From assembly GCA_004292705.1 (NCBI GenBank), contig RDXA01000357.1:1-15118 (forward strand): a DNA stretch of 15,118 bases. The letters are read 5' to 3'. A program made the translations under genes and the position numbers. This DNA comes from Sphingomonadales bacterium. Lineage in GTDB: Bacteria > Pseudomonadota > Alphaproteobacteria > Sphingomonadales > Sphingomonadaceae. Shown one piece after another: positions 1 through 6,954 of the stretch (position 1 is the stretch's first letter; every line of letters begins with the position of its first letter). Under the pieces are notes generated by a model. It did no database searches. It was not told the origin of the DNA and saw only the letters and a program-made list of their open reading frames with translations.

Positions 1-8
1 GGGCTGGC

Positions 9-1148
9 GTGAGCGCGCCCGAACTGACGGTCCGTATCGCCTCCTCGGTCGGCAGTTTTGACCGGGATGAATGGAACGGGCTGGGCGGCAAGGACAATCC
101 CTTTGTCTCCCATGAATTCCTGACCGCGATGGAGGATTCGGGCTCGGTCGGCCCCGGCACCGGCTGGGAGCCAGCACCGATTGTCATCACCGACGATGCA
201 GGGCTGTTGCTGGCGGCGATGCCATCTTACGCGAAGGGGCATTCGCAGGGCGAATATGTGTTCGACCATTCGTGGGCGGATGCCTGGCACCGCGCGGGCG
301 GGCGGTATTATCCCAAACTCCAGATCGCCGCGCCCTTCACTCCGGCAACCGGTCCGCGCTTGCTGCTGAGCGACGAGAGCTTTGCGCCGCACCTGCTGAA
401 AGGGGCTGAGGCGGTCTGTCTCCAGAACAAGATGTCTTCCGCTCATGCGACCTTTATCGCCCCCGAACAATTGCCTCTGTTCGAAGCCGGCGGCTGGATG
501 CCGCGATCCGATATCCAGTTCCACTGGTTCAATCGCGGCTATGCGAGGTTTGATGATTTCCTTGCCGCGCTATCCTCAAGGAAACGCAAGGACTTGCGCA
601 AGGAACGTAGCGCGGCGGTTGAAGGGCTGCGGATCGTCCACCTTTCCGGTGCTGACATTCGCGAGGAACACTGGGACGCCTTCTGGGTGTTCTATCAGGA
701 CACCGGGGCGCGGAAATGGGGGAGCCCATACCTGACCCGCGAGGCCTTCAGTTTGCTGGGCGAGCGGATGGGGGAGCGGATCGTGCTGATCCTCGCCTAT
801 GATGGAACGGTGCCGATCGCGGGAGCGCTGAACTTTGTCGGCAAGGATGCGCTCTATGGTCGCTATTGGGGCTGCACCCGCGAAGTACGATTTCTGCATT
901 TCGAGCTGTGCTACTATCAGGCGATCGACATTGCGATTGCCCGGGGACTTGCAAGGGTCGAGGCCGGCGCGCAGGGTGGCCACAAGCTGGCCCGAGGTTA
1001 TGAGCCGGTGCAAACGCTCTCGGCCCACTGGATCGCCGATCCGGGCTTCCGCGCGGCGGTTGCCGATTTCCTTGAGCGCGAGCGCGCGGGGGTGGCGAGC
1101 GACCAGCTCTACCTCGATAGCCGTACCCCGTTCAGGAAAGGCGACTGA
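9..1148 (+). CDS. COG3146 / FemAB-like GNAT N-acyltransferase (PF04339 family)
   Basis: A 379-residue protein of the predicted N-acyltransferase family once labelled 'peptidoglycan biosynthesis/recognition' (DUF482, COG3146). The N-terminal NPFVSHEFL block (about residues 30-38), a very basic SSRKRKDLRKER stretch (189-200), HFELCYYQAI (297-306) and EAGAQGGHKLARGY (318-331) are family hallmarks. The fold is two GNAT-like halves, as in FemAB aminoacyl- or acyltransferases; the true substrate is not known for the family. No signal peptide is visible, so it is probably cytosolic. The start is taken as GTG at 9 because the N-terminus then matches the expected length, but no stop is seen upstream within the window and the ribosome-binding region lies outside it, so the true start could be slightly further left. 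It ends 6 bases from the convergent Sel1 gene. Family assignment is firm; biochemical role is not. Confidence 0.85.
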   Translation: MSAPELTVRIASSVGSFDRDEWNGLGGKDNPFVSHEFLTAMEDSGSVGPGTGWEPAPIVITDDAGLLLAAMPSYAKGHSQGEYVFDHSWADAWHRAGGRYYPKLQIAAPFTPATGPRLLLSDESFAPHLLKGAEAVCLQNKMSSAHATFIAPEQLPLFEAGGWMPRSDIQFHWFNRGYARFDDFLAALSSRKRKDLRKERSAAVEGLRIVHLSGADIREEHWDAFWVFYQDTGARKWGSPYLTREAFSLLGERMGERIVLILAYDGTVPIAGALNFVGKDALYGRYWGCTREVRFLHFELCYYQAIDIAIARGLARVEAGAQGGHKLARGYEPVQTLSAHWIADPGFRAAVADFLERERAGVASDQLYLDSRTPFRKGD

Positions 1149-1154
1149 CGCGCC

Positions 1155-1475
1155 TTACGCAGCGCGCTGGCGACCTTCAGCGAGCCACTGACGCGCACGA
1201 CGCTGGGCCTCGGCGATCTCGCGGGCCGTCATGTCCTCGGAAATGTCGGCGCGGCAATGGCCGGCTTCCTCATGCCCGCGTGCGGCCGCGAGGTTGAACC
1301 ACTTGTGCGCTTCGATAAGATCGCAGGGTGCGCCATTGCTTCCGGTCGAGAAGGCGACGCCCAGATCGAAGCAGGCCTCGGCCTGACCGCGTCCAGCCTC
1401 TGCCAGCCATGCCCCAAGAATGCTCTCGTCCGCTGCTTCGCGCGAAATATTCGCTCCGATCGCGATGATGTTCAT
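1155..1475 (-). CDS. small Sel1-repeat protein
   Basis: A 106-residue protein with one clear Sel1-type (TPR-like helical) repeat at about residues 32-71: alternating small and aromatic positions in AEACFDLGVAFSTG, then EAHKWFNLAAARGHEEA. Sel1 repeats are protein-protein interaction modules; a single unit this small is probably an adaptor or structural piece, and no enzymatic role can be proposed. There is no signal peptide. The ATG at 1475 is preceded by GGGGA at a reasonable distance. The C-terminal 25 residues form a charged amphipathic helix rich in Arg and Glu. It is transcribed divergently from dksA across a 277-base gap and converges on the acyltransferase. A near-consensus CtrA box lies about 75 bases upstream of its start. 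Confidence 0.75.
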   Translation of the reverse strand: MNIIAIGANISREAADESILGAWLAEAGRGQAEACFDLGVAFSTGSNGAPCDLIEAHKWFNLAAARGHEEAGHCRADISEDMTAREIAEAQRRARQWLAEGRQRAA

Positions 1476-1548
1476 AGTGTGGTCCCCGTCTTCACCGGAT
1501 CGCCCCCCAAGGCGACCTTCCGTGATCCGAGAAGTGCGGCTTTTATGG

Positions 1549-1564
1549 TCAAAAATTAGTTAAC
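1549..1564 (+). promoter_or_regulatory. near-consensus CtrA box in the Sel1/dksA divergent region
   Basis: The sequence is TCAA, seven bases, then TTAAC. The alphaproteobacterial cell-cycle regulator CtrA binds TTAA-N7-TTAA(C), so the second half-site is perfect and the first has one mismatch. TTAAC is rare in DNA this GC-rich, which makes the match more notable. It sits about 75 bases upstream of the Sel1 start and about 190 bases upstream of the dksA start, so it would more naturally act on the Sel1 gene. Binding is inferred only. Confidence 0.35.
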
Positions 1565-1620
1565 GACCGAGGCACTTTGTCAGGTGCGCGCTTTTGCCCC
1601 CACCTCATTGCCAAACCTGC

Positions 1621-1649
1621 TTGTGCGCCCAAGGGGCCTTGCCTATAGG
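1621..1649 (+). promoter_or_regulatory. candidate sigma-70-type promoter for dksA
   Basis: TTGTGC at 1621-1626 and TATAGG at 1644-1649 are separated by exactly 17 bases, a good spacing for a housekeeping-sigma promoter. Transcription would begin near 1656 and leave a leader of roughly 95 bases before the dksA ATG at 1753. The -35 and -10 elements each depart from consensus, so this is a plausible rather than a certain promoter. Confidence 0.4.
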
Positions 1650-1669
1650 GCGCGCATTGCTGCAGCTTG

Positions 1670-1736
1670 CTGGGACCAAGTGAGCCAATGAAAAAATTCA
1701 GGGCGTCAGGACGCGAAGGTCTTCCCAGCGGCTCAC
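1670..1736 (+). promoter_or_regulatory. structured 5' leader of dksA with alternative pairings
   Basis: The leader can form a branched structure. An outer 7-base perfect stem pairs GTGAGCC (1680-1686) with GGCTCAC (1730-1736). It encloses two adjacent small hairpins, GCGTCAGGACGC (1703-1714) and GAAGGTCTTC (1715-1724). A competing pairing joins CTGGGA (1670-1675) to TCCCAG (1723-1728), extended by GACC/GGTC, and would break the second hairpin. The structure ends about 16 bases before the start codon, close enough to influence ribosome access. It could simply reflect GC-rich DNA; no known riboswitch class is recognised. Confidence 0.3.
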
Positions 1737-1752
1737 GGGATGAGAGAGCTTG

Positions 1753-2211
1753 ATGCCAACCACCGCGTCTGACGACATCGACGTCCTCGAAAAGGCCAAG
1801 CGACTGCTTGCTCCGGACTATGTGCCGGGCGAGGATGAGGAATACATGAACGAGCGCCAGCAGGCCTATTTCCGGATGCTGCTGATCGAATGGAAGCGCT
1901 CGATCCACTCCGCCGCCGGTCAGACGTTGCAGTCGCTTCAAGATGGCCCGATCCGTGAAGCTGATCTCACCGACCGTGCGTCGAGCGAAACTGACTGGGG
2001 GATCGAACTGCGCACCCGCGACCGGCAGCGCAAGCTGGTCGCCAAGATTGACTCTGCTCTGCGACGCATCGATTCGGGTGAATATGGTTATTGCGAGGTT
2101 ACCGGCGATCCGATCGGCCTCAGACGTCTGATCGCGCGGCCAGTCGCAACTATGACGGTCGAAGCGCAGGAAGCTCACGAGCGGCGCGAAAAAGTCTCGC
2201 GCGACGATTGA
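1753..2211 (+). CDS. dksA: RNA polymerase-binding transcription factor DksA (cysteine-depleted)
   Basis: A 152-residue TraR/DksA protein. It binds the secondary channel of RNA polymerase and, with ppGpp, retunes rRNA, amino-acid and stress promoters. A long coiled-coil region spans about residues 30-105. Its tip carries the diagnostic DxxDxA motif (D71, D74, A76) that reaches the polymerase active site. The C-terminal globular part has GEYGYCEVTGDPIGLRRL (about 109-126) and a terminal helix beginning VEAQEAHERRE. Only one of the four usual zinc cysteines remains (C114), and the position equivalent to the last pair reads ATMTVEAQ. This matches the zinc-independent DksA form known in several alphaproteobacteria and resembles Pseudomonas DksA2. 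A TTG codon directly precedes the ATG; the ATG at 1753, after a purine-rich GATGAGAGAG, is preferred. The gene appears monocistronic with its own promoter. Confidence 0.95.
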   Translation: MPTTASDDIDVLEKAKRLLAPDYVPGEDEEYMNERQQAYFRMLLIEWKRSIHSAAGQTLQSLQDGPIREADLTDRASSETDWGIELRTRDRQRKLVAKIDSALRRIDSGEYGYCEVTGDPIGLRRLIARPVATMTVEAQEAHERREKVSRDD

Positions 2212-2218
2212 TCTGCAA

Positions 2219-2246
2219 CAAGCCGATGGTGAGTTGTACCGGCTTG
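2219..2246 (+). terminator. inverted repeat just after dksA, possible weak terminator
   Basis: CAAGCCG (2219-2225) and CGGCTTG (2240-2246) form a perfect 7-base stem with a 14-base loop, beginning 8 bases after the dksA stop. No U-tract follows, so it is not a classic intrinsic terminator. It may instead protect the dksA 3' end or work with Rho. Confidence 0.3.
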
Positions 2247-2284
2247 GGACGCCCATCAACAAGTCAAGGACAGGCCGGGTCCGG

Positions 2285-2300
2285 TTTACCAGCTGTTAAC
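2285..2300 (+). promoter_or_regulatory. near-consensus CtrA box upstream of pilZ
   Basis: TTTA, seven bases (CCAGCTG), then TTAAC. Against the CtrA consensus TTAA-N7-TTAAC this has a perfect right half-site and one mismatch on the left. It lies about 100 bases before the preferred PilZ start codon at 2402. Cell-cycle control of c-di-GMP effectors by CtrA is well known in alphaproteobacteria, so a site here is reasonable, but binding is inferred from the sequence alone. Confidence 0.4.
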
Positions 2301-2401
2301 TGCAAATGCGTCACCAGCGGAATTGCGACGCCGTGGATCTACCCGTGTGTTGGCAGGCAGTCCGTTCGATTGAAATTCTCGCTGAGGAGGCGATCCGCAA
2401 G

Positions 2402-2779
2402 ATGACAGGGGTTGAGACACGCAGCGTTGCGCGCGACAGCCTGTTTCTGCTGGCTGATATCCGCGTTGAACAGGGCGCCGAGGCCCACCGCGTCCGGGTG
2501 CGCAATCTTTCGGATGGCGGCATGATGGGCGAAGGCAACCTGCGCGTACAGCGAGGGCACCGCGTTTCGGTCGAGCTGCGCAATGTTGGCGCGGTCGGCG
2601 GGACGGTTGCTTGGGTGCAGGACAACCGCTTTGGCGTTGCTTTCGATGAAGAGATCGATTCCCAGAACGCGCGTCGACCCCTGCAGGCGGCGGAGGATCC
2701 CGCTGCGGCGGTCGCCTCGCCCTCGTGGGCTCACCGTGCCCCGCGCCCGCCCGAGCCGAGCCAGTTGCGCAAGATCTGA
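2402..2779 (+). CDS. PilZ-domain c-di-GMP-binding protein
   Basis: A 125-residue single-domain PilZ protein, the common receptor for the second messenger cyclic di-GMP. Both ligand motifs are intact: RSVAR at residues 7-11 (RxxxR) and NLSDGG at 35-40 ((D/N)xSxxG). The strand pair ending GTVAWVQDNRFGVAFDEEID completes the beta-barrel. After about residue 87 a Pro/Ala-rich tail with no predicted fold follows. The start is set at the ATG at 2402 because GAGGAGG lies 11 bases upstream (2384-2390) and the protein then begins just before the RxxxR motif. An upstream in-frame ATG at 2306 would add 32 residues unlike the family and would start only 6 bases after the putative CtrA box. The output (motility, polysaccharide, cell cycle) cannot be read from the sequence. 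Confidence 0.85.
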   Translation: MTGVETRSVARDSLFLLADIRVEQGAEAHRVRVRNLSDGGMMGEGNLRVQRGHRVSVELRNVGAVGGTVAWVQDNRFGVAFDEEIDSQNARRPLQAAEDPAAAVASPSWAHRAPRPPEPSQLRKI

Positions 2780-2847
2780 GCGCATTTCCGGGCACTGCCC
2801 TATCACCCACGCTGACCGCCGGTTCGCAACCTGCTAGACACGGTGCG

Positions 2848-4311
2848 ATGCGATTCTGGCTGCCTCTGCTTGCTGCGCTGGCACTGTCGTCCTGCGGTCC
2901 TTCGGATGGCGGAGGGGCGGTCGAGGTGGCGATCATTGGTGCCCCGGGTAGCCTGTATCAGCAAGGTGTGCGGCTTGCCCCTCCCGCGCAGCATGTTCGC
3001 GGCGCGACCTTCGAAGGGCTGGTTGCGCTCGATCAGGCGGGGCAGGTTGTTCCCGCCATTGCCGAACGCTGGATCATCACTGACGACGGCCTCAGTTACA
3101 TCTTTCGCCTGCGCGACAGCACCTGGCCCGGCGGTGACGAGATCACTGCCACCGACGTGCGCCAGCAGTTGCGCGAGGCGATCACGCGGGTGCGCGGCAC
3201 TTCGCTCGGGCTCGATCTGGCAAGGATACGGGATATCCGCGCCATGACCGGGCGAGTGATTGAGGTGCGCCTGACCGCGCCTATGCCTGATTTCCTGCGC
3301 CTGCTCGCTCAACCCGAACTTGGTTTCGTGAAGAACGGTAGCGGCGCGGGGCCGATGGCGATGTCGCGCGATGACGCTGATGCGACTGCACGGCTGTCAG
3401 CTCTGCCGCCCGAATCCCGCGGCCTGCCTGCACGGGAAGACTGGGAGGAGGTCGCCCGGCCCGTGGTTGTTCGGACGCACTCGGCCAAAGAGGCAGTCGC
3501 GGCCTTCTCGCGCGGTGATGTCGATCTGGTGATCGGTGGCAGCATCATCGATTTTCCTCAAGCCGAAGCAGGGCCACTTTCACGCGGGACAATTCAGGTT
3601 GACCCGGCAATCGGCCTCCTCGGCCTGACCGTGCGCCGCGAGACCGGGCTGCTCGCCGATCCTGCGCGACGCGAGGCGCTCTCCATGGCGATCGACCGTG
3701 CTGCGCTGATCCAGAGATTTGGCCTGAGCGGCTGGCGCGAGAGCAGCTGGGTCGTGCCACCCGAGTCCTTTGTCACGCCGCCCTATCCGGAGGATCGCTG
3801 GGGTGGTGCCTCGATCGACGACCGCCGCAGGATCGCCGCCGCCCGGATTCGCGCTTGGGCGGGGCCAGGCCGCGAGGCGGTGGTGCGTATCGCCCTGCCG
3901 CGCGGGCCGGGAAGCGATCTGCTGCTCAGGCAGCTTGCCGAGGCCTGGGCCGCGATCGGAGTAACCGTCAAACGGGCCGCGCCCGGACAAGCCGCTGACC
4001 TTGAACTGCGCGACACGCTGGCGCGTTACCCGTCACCGTTTTGGTATCTCAACCAGTTCCAATGCAGTCTCGGATCAGGTCTGTGCGCTCCGGCTGCCGA
4101 CGCGCTGCTGCGTGCGGCGCTGACCGAGCGCGATCCTGGAAAGCGCGAGCGGCTCCTCGTCGAAGCCCATGCTGCTCTCGTCGAACGCGAGGTCTACATT
4201 CCGCTCGGTGCGCCCGTGCGCTGGTCGCTGGTGCGTGGCTCGATCCGCAACTACCTCGCCAACGCCTGGGGGATACACCCCTTGTTCCCGCTCTCACAGC
4301 CCACCACATAG
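2848..4311 (+). CDS. ABC-transporter substrate-binding lipoprotein, peptide/nickel class (SBP_bac_5)
   Basis: A 487-residue periplasmic solute-binding protein of family 5. The N-terminus is a lipoprotein signal: a short charged start, a hydrophobic stretch and the lipobox L13-S14-S15-C16, so the mature protein should be lipid-anchored at Cys16. The family block follows: FEGLVALDQAGQVVPAIAERW, then a DDGLSYIFRLR..W segment and ITATDV. The C-terminal lobe includes the YLNQFQCSLGSG region. The ATG at 2848 is chosen because it begins directly at the signal peptide; the in-frame ORF upstream overlaps the PilZ gene and has no signal-like features. No permease or ATPase gene is beside it, so it either uses a remote transporter or acts in sensing. 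The ligand is unknown; oligopeptides are the default for the family. The DUF4112 gene starts 5 bases after its stop. Confidence 0.85.
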   Translation: MRFWLPLLAALALSSCGPSDGGGAVEVAIIGAPGSLYQQGVRLAPPAQHVRGATFEGLVALDQAGQVVPAIAERWIITDDGLSYIFRLRDSTWPGGDEITATDVRQQLREAITRVRGTSLGLDLARIRDIRAMTGRVIEVRLTAPMPDFLRLLAQPELGFVKNGSGAGPMAMSRDDADATARLSALPPESRGLPAREDWEEVARPVVVRTHSAKEAVAAFSRGDVDLVIGGSIIDFPQAEAGPLSRGTIQVDPAIGLLGLTVRRETGLLADPARREALSMAIDRAALIQRFGLSGWRESSWVVPPESFVTPPYPEDRWGGASIDDRRRIAAARIRAWAGPGREAVVRIALPRGPGSDLLLRQLAEAWAAIGVTVKRAAPGQAADLELRDTLARYPSPFWYLNQFQCSLGSGLCAPAADALLRAALTERDPGKRERLLVEAHAALVEREVYIPLGAPVRWSLVRGSIRNYLANAWGIHPLFPLSQPTT

Positions 4312-4316
4312 GCGCA

Positions 4317-4739
4317 ATGGACAAGCCACTGCCCCGCCGACCCGAGCCCATGGCCTTTGCGTTGCCGACCGGCAATGACCCGGCTTCCGTTCGCGCGCGG
4401 GTGACCGCGATGGAGCGGCTGCTTGAACGCAGCTTCACCATTCCCGGCGTCAACATGCCCGTGGGTCTTGATGCGGTGATCGGCCTTGTCCCGGTGCTGG
4501 GCGACATCGTTACCACCGCTCTGGGGGCCTATATCCTGTGGGAGGCGCGCAACCTTGGCATGCCCAAGTGGAAGCTGATGCGAATGGGCGCGAACGTCCT
4601 GTTCGACACGGCGATCGGCGCGATCCCGCTGGTGGGCGATGTGGTCGACCTGGCGTTCCGTTCCAACACCAAGAACCTCAAGATCCTCATCAGGCACATC
4701 GACAAGCAGCACCCGCAGACGCGGCTGATCGAGGGCTAG
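4317..4739 (+). CDS. DUF4112 small membrane protein
   Basis: A 140-residue protein with the two-part DUF4112 pattern. Two similar hydrophobic units each contain a Gly-x-x-P-x-x-GD turn: LDAVIGLVPVLGDIVTTALGAY (about 51-72) and a partner near 95-112 with AIGAIPLVGDVVDLAF. An amphipathic helix, VRARVTAMERLLERSF, precedes them. The family is found across bacteria and has no established function; a membrane-associated location is likely. The start is the first ATG, 5 bases after the substrate-binding protein stop, with only a weak ribosome site. It ends 36 bases before kynA on the same strand, so it may share a transcript with both neighbours, but no functional link is evident. Confidence 0.8.
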   Translation: MDKPLPRRPEPMAFALPTGNDPASVRARVTAMERLLERSFTIPGVNMPVGLDAVIGLVPVLGDIVTTALGAYILWEARNLGMPKWKLMRMGANVLFDTAIGAIPLVGDVVDLAFRSNTKNLKILIRHIDKQHPQTRLIEG

Positions 4740-4775
4740 TTTCCTTGCCTGCCTGCGCACGCTAGGGGCCGGAGC

Positions 4776-5567
4776 ATGAGCGCCGATGTCACCTACGCCA
4801 GCTACCTTGATCTGGGCCGCATCCTCGCCGCGCAGCACCCGGCGTCCGAGGCGCATGACGAGCTGCTGTTCATCATCGTCCATCAGGCAAGCGAGCTGTG
4901 GCTCAAGCTGTGCCTGCATGAACTGACCGCGGCGCGCGAGTGCATCGAGGCTGACGACCTGCGCCCCGCCTTCAAGATGCTCGCCCGTGTGGCGCGGGCG
5001 CAGGCGCAGCTGATCCAGAGCTGGGACGTGCTCAGCACCATGACCCCGCACGATTACTCGGCAATCCGCCCGCATCTGGGCGCGTCGAGCGGGTTCCAGT
5101 CGGCGCAGTACCGGATGATGGAATTCATGCTCGGCGGGCGTGACGGCAAGCATGTCCGCCTCCACAGGAGCAACGCCGATTGGGCCGACCGGCTGGAGGC
5201 CGAGCGTGGGCGGGCGAGCCTTTACGACGCGGCGATCCGGCTGCTGGCGCGGCGGGGCCTCGCGATTGACGCTGCGGTGCTGGCGCGCGATCCTTCCGCG
5301 CCCTACACCCCCGATGCCAGTGTCGAGGCGGCCTGGGCAGCGATCTACCGCGACCCCCAGCCGCATTGGGATCTGTATGAACTGGCCGAGAAGCTGGTCG
5401 ATCTCGAGTACCATTTCCAACGCTGGCGGTTCGGCCATCTCAAGACGGTCGAACGCATCATCGGTTTCAAGCGCGGCACCGGCGGCACCCCCGGCGTGCC
5501 CTATCTCGAAGGTGTGCTCCGTCATGCCTTCTTTCCCGAACTGCTCAGCGTGAGAACCGCGATATGA
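4776..5567 (+). CDS. kynA: tryptophan 2,3-dioxygenase
   Basis: This haem enzyme opens the indole ring of L-tryptophan with O2 to give N-formylkynurenine, the first and committing step of the kynurenine pathway, in the cytosol. The 263-residue protein carries the family signatures: FIIVHQASELWLKL with the active-site His36, SSGFQSAQYRMMEFMLG with Arg113 (substrate carboxylate), and RFGHLKTVERIIGFKRGTGG with the proximal haem ligand His221 and substrate-binding Thr235. It is roughly 20-35 residues shorter at the N-terminus than the Xanthomonas enzyme but includes the whole catalytic core. GGGG and GGAG lie just ahead of the ATG at 4776. Its stop codon overlaps the kynU start (ATGA), so the two are translationally coupled. 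Identification is firm. Confidence 0.97.
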   Translation: MSADVTYASYLDLGRILAAQHPASEAHDELLFIIVHQASELWLKLCLHELTAARECIEADDLRPAFKMLARVARAQAQLIQSWDVLSTMTPHDYSAIRPHLGASSGFQSAQYRMMEFMLGGRDGKHVRLHRSNADWADRLEAERGRASLYDAAIRLLARRGLAIDAAVLARDPSAPYTPDASVEAAWAAIYRDPQPHWDLYELAEKLVDLEYHFQRWRFGHLKTVERIIGFKRGTGGTPGVPYLEGVLRHAFFPELLSVRTAI

Positions 5568-6787
5568 CCCCCGAAGCGCGAGCCGCCGACTTCGATGCCG
5601 CCGATCCGCTGGCGGGGTATCGCGAGCGCTTCACACTGCCCGAGGGGGTGATCTACCTCGATGGCAATTCGTTGGGCGCGCTGCCCAAGGCGACCCCTGC
5701 GGCACTGGCGCGGGTGGTCGAGCAGGAGTGGGGCGAGGGGCTGATCCGTTCGTGGAACAGTGCCGGATGGTTCGCGATGGCCGGCCGCGTCGGGGCCAAG
5801 ATCGCGCCGCTGATCGGAGCCGCGCCGCACGAGGTGATCGCGTGCGATTCCACCTCGGTGAACCTGTTCAAACTGATCGCGGCGGCGCTCCAGATGCGTC
5901 CCGGCCGCAAGGTGGTGCTGTCCGAACCCGGCAACTTCCCGACCGATCTCTACATGATCGCCGGGCTCGAGGCGCAGGGCCTGGCCGAGCGGCGGCTGGC
6001 GCAACGTGACAAGCTGCCCGAGGCGCTCGACCACGATGTCGCGCTGCTGATGCTCACCCACGCCCACTACAAGACCGGCGCGTTGCATGACATGGCGGCC
6101 CTCACCCGCGCCGCGCATGCAGCGGGCGCGCTGGTGCTGTGGGATCTGTCGCATTCGACCGGGGCGCTTCCGGTCGACGTGAACGGCGTGGGTGCCGATT
6201 TCGCGGTCGGCTGCGGCTACAAGTACCTGTGCGGCGGGCCGGGCGCGCCGGCCTTCGCCTTCGTTGCCGAGCGGCATCAGGCGGCGCTCCAGCAGCCGCT
6301 GACCGGCTGGTTCGGGCACGCCGCGCCTTTTGCCTTTTCGGACGATTACGCGGGCGCCCCCGGCATCGACCGGTTGCAATGCGGCACGCCCCCGGTGCTG
6401 GGGCTGGCGGCGCTCGAAGTTGGCGTCGATCTGATCGCAGAGATCGGGGTGGGGCGGCTCTACGAGAAGTCGCAGGCGCTTTCGGAGTTCTTCCTCGAAT
6501 GCCTGATGGCGCAAGGCATTGCGCTGGAGCTGGCCAGTCCGGCGCGCAGCATTGAGCGGGGCAGCCAGCTCTCGTTCCGGCACGATAACGCCTACGCCCT
6601 CTGTCAGGCGCTGATCGCGCGCGGGGTGATCGGCGATTTCCGCGCGCCCGATGTGCTGCGGCTGGGCTTTGCGCCCGCTTACCTGAGCTTCACGGACATC
6701 GCCGCCGCTGCGCGCCACATGGCTGAGGTGCTGACAAGCGGCGAGTGGCAGCGACCGGAGTTCAGCCAGCGCGCTGCTGTGACCTGA
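5564..6787 (+). CDS. kynU: kynureninase
   Basis: A PLP-dependent fold-type-I enzyme that cleaves L-kynurenine to anthranilate and L-alanine. Visible family features in 407 residues are YLDGNSLGALP near 31-41, the FPTD motif at 125-128, the VLWDLSHSTG block with PLP-pairing Asp194 and His197, and the Schiff-base Lys220 in GCGYKYLCGGPGAP. The LQCGTPPVLG loop follows, and the C-terminal small domain ends in a DVLRLGFAPAYLSF segment. Length and domain order are normal. The ATG at 5564 overlaps the kynA stop codon, giving a tight two-gene unit. A kynurenine formamidase (kynB), often the third gene of such operons, is absent here. The following 167 bases are a convergent gap, so the gene is probably the last of its transcript. 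Confidence 0.97.
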   Translation: MTPEARAADFDAADPLAGYRERFTLPEGVIYLDGNSLGALPKATPAALARVVEQEWGEGLIRSWNSAGWFAMAGRVGAKIAPLIGAAPHEVIACDSTSVNLFKLIAAALQMRPGRKVVLSEPGNFPTDLYMIAGLEAQGLAERRLAQRDKLPEALDHDVALLMLTHAHYKTGALHDMAALTRAAHAAGALVLWDLSHSTGALPVDVNGVGADFAVGCGYKYLCGGPGAPAFAFVAERHQAALQQPLTGWFGHAAPFAFSDDYAGAPGIDRLQCGTPPVLGLAALEVGVDLIAEIGVGRLYEKSQALSEFFLECLMAQGIALELASPARSIERGSQLSFRHDNAYALCQALIARGVIGDFRAPDVLRLGFAPAYLSFTDIAAAARHMAEVLTSGEWQRPEFSQRAAVT

Positions 6788-6859
6788 CCGCTCCCGGCGC
6801 GGGCTGCTCATCGTGTTGGAGACACATGAGACACTGTCCAGAAAAGGAAAACCGTTCGG

Positions 6860-6896
6860 TCCCGCCCCGGCCATGAAAGGGCGGAGTCCGGCGGGA
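6860..6896 (-). terminator. hairpin in the convergent kynU / SDR gap, possible terminator
   Basis: TCCCGCC (6860-6866) and GGCGGGA (6890-6896) form a perfect 7-base stem. An alternative internal stem pairs CCGCCC with GGGCGG at 6862-6884. On the minus strand the hairpin is followed, after about eight bases, by a T-rich run (TTTTCCTTTTC), which could end transcription of the SDR. On the plus strand no U-tract follows, so kynU may need another mechanism. The rest of the 167-base gap (6788-6954) contains two close copies of GAGACAC near 6821-6836 and no gene I can support. Confidence 0.35.
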
Positions 6897-6954
6897 AAAT
6901 GCATCATGCCTTGAGCTTGGCAGACCTCGACAAAGTAGGAAAGGGCGCGTCCGT

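Noticed and set aside
2306..2401. Upstream ATG extending the PilZ protein by 32 residues
   Set aside because: The extra residues are unlike PilZ N-termini, the start would be only 6 bases from the putative CtrA box, and GAGGAGG sits properly before the ATG at 2402.
2725..2847. N-terminal extension of the substrate-binding protein
   Set aside because: It overlaps the PilZ coding end, and the extension would bury the lipoprotein signal peptide that begins exactly at 2848.
4251..5525. 424-residue minus-strand open frame opposite DUF4112 and kynA
   Set aside because: It lies antisense to two well-supported genes and has no recognisable domain.
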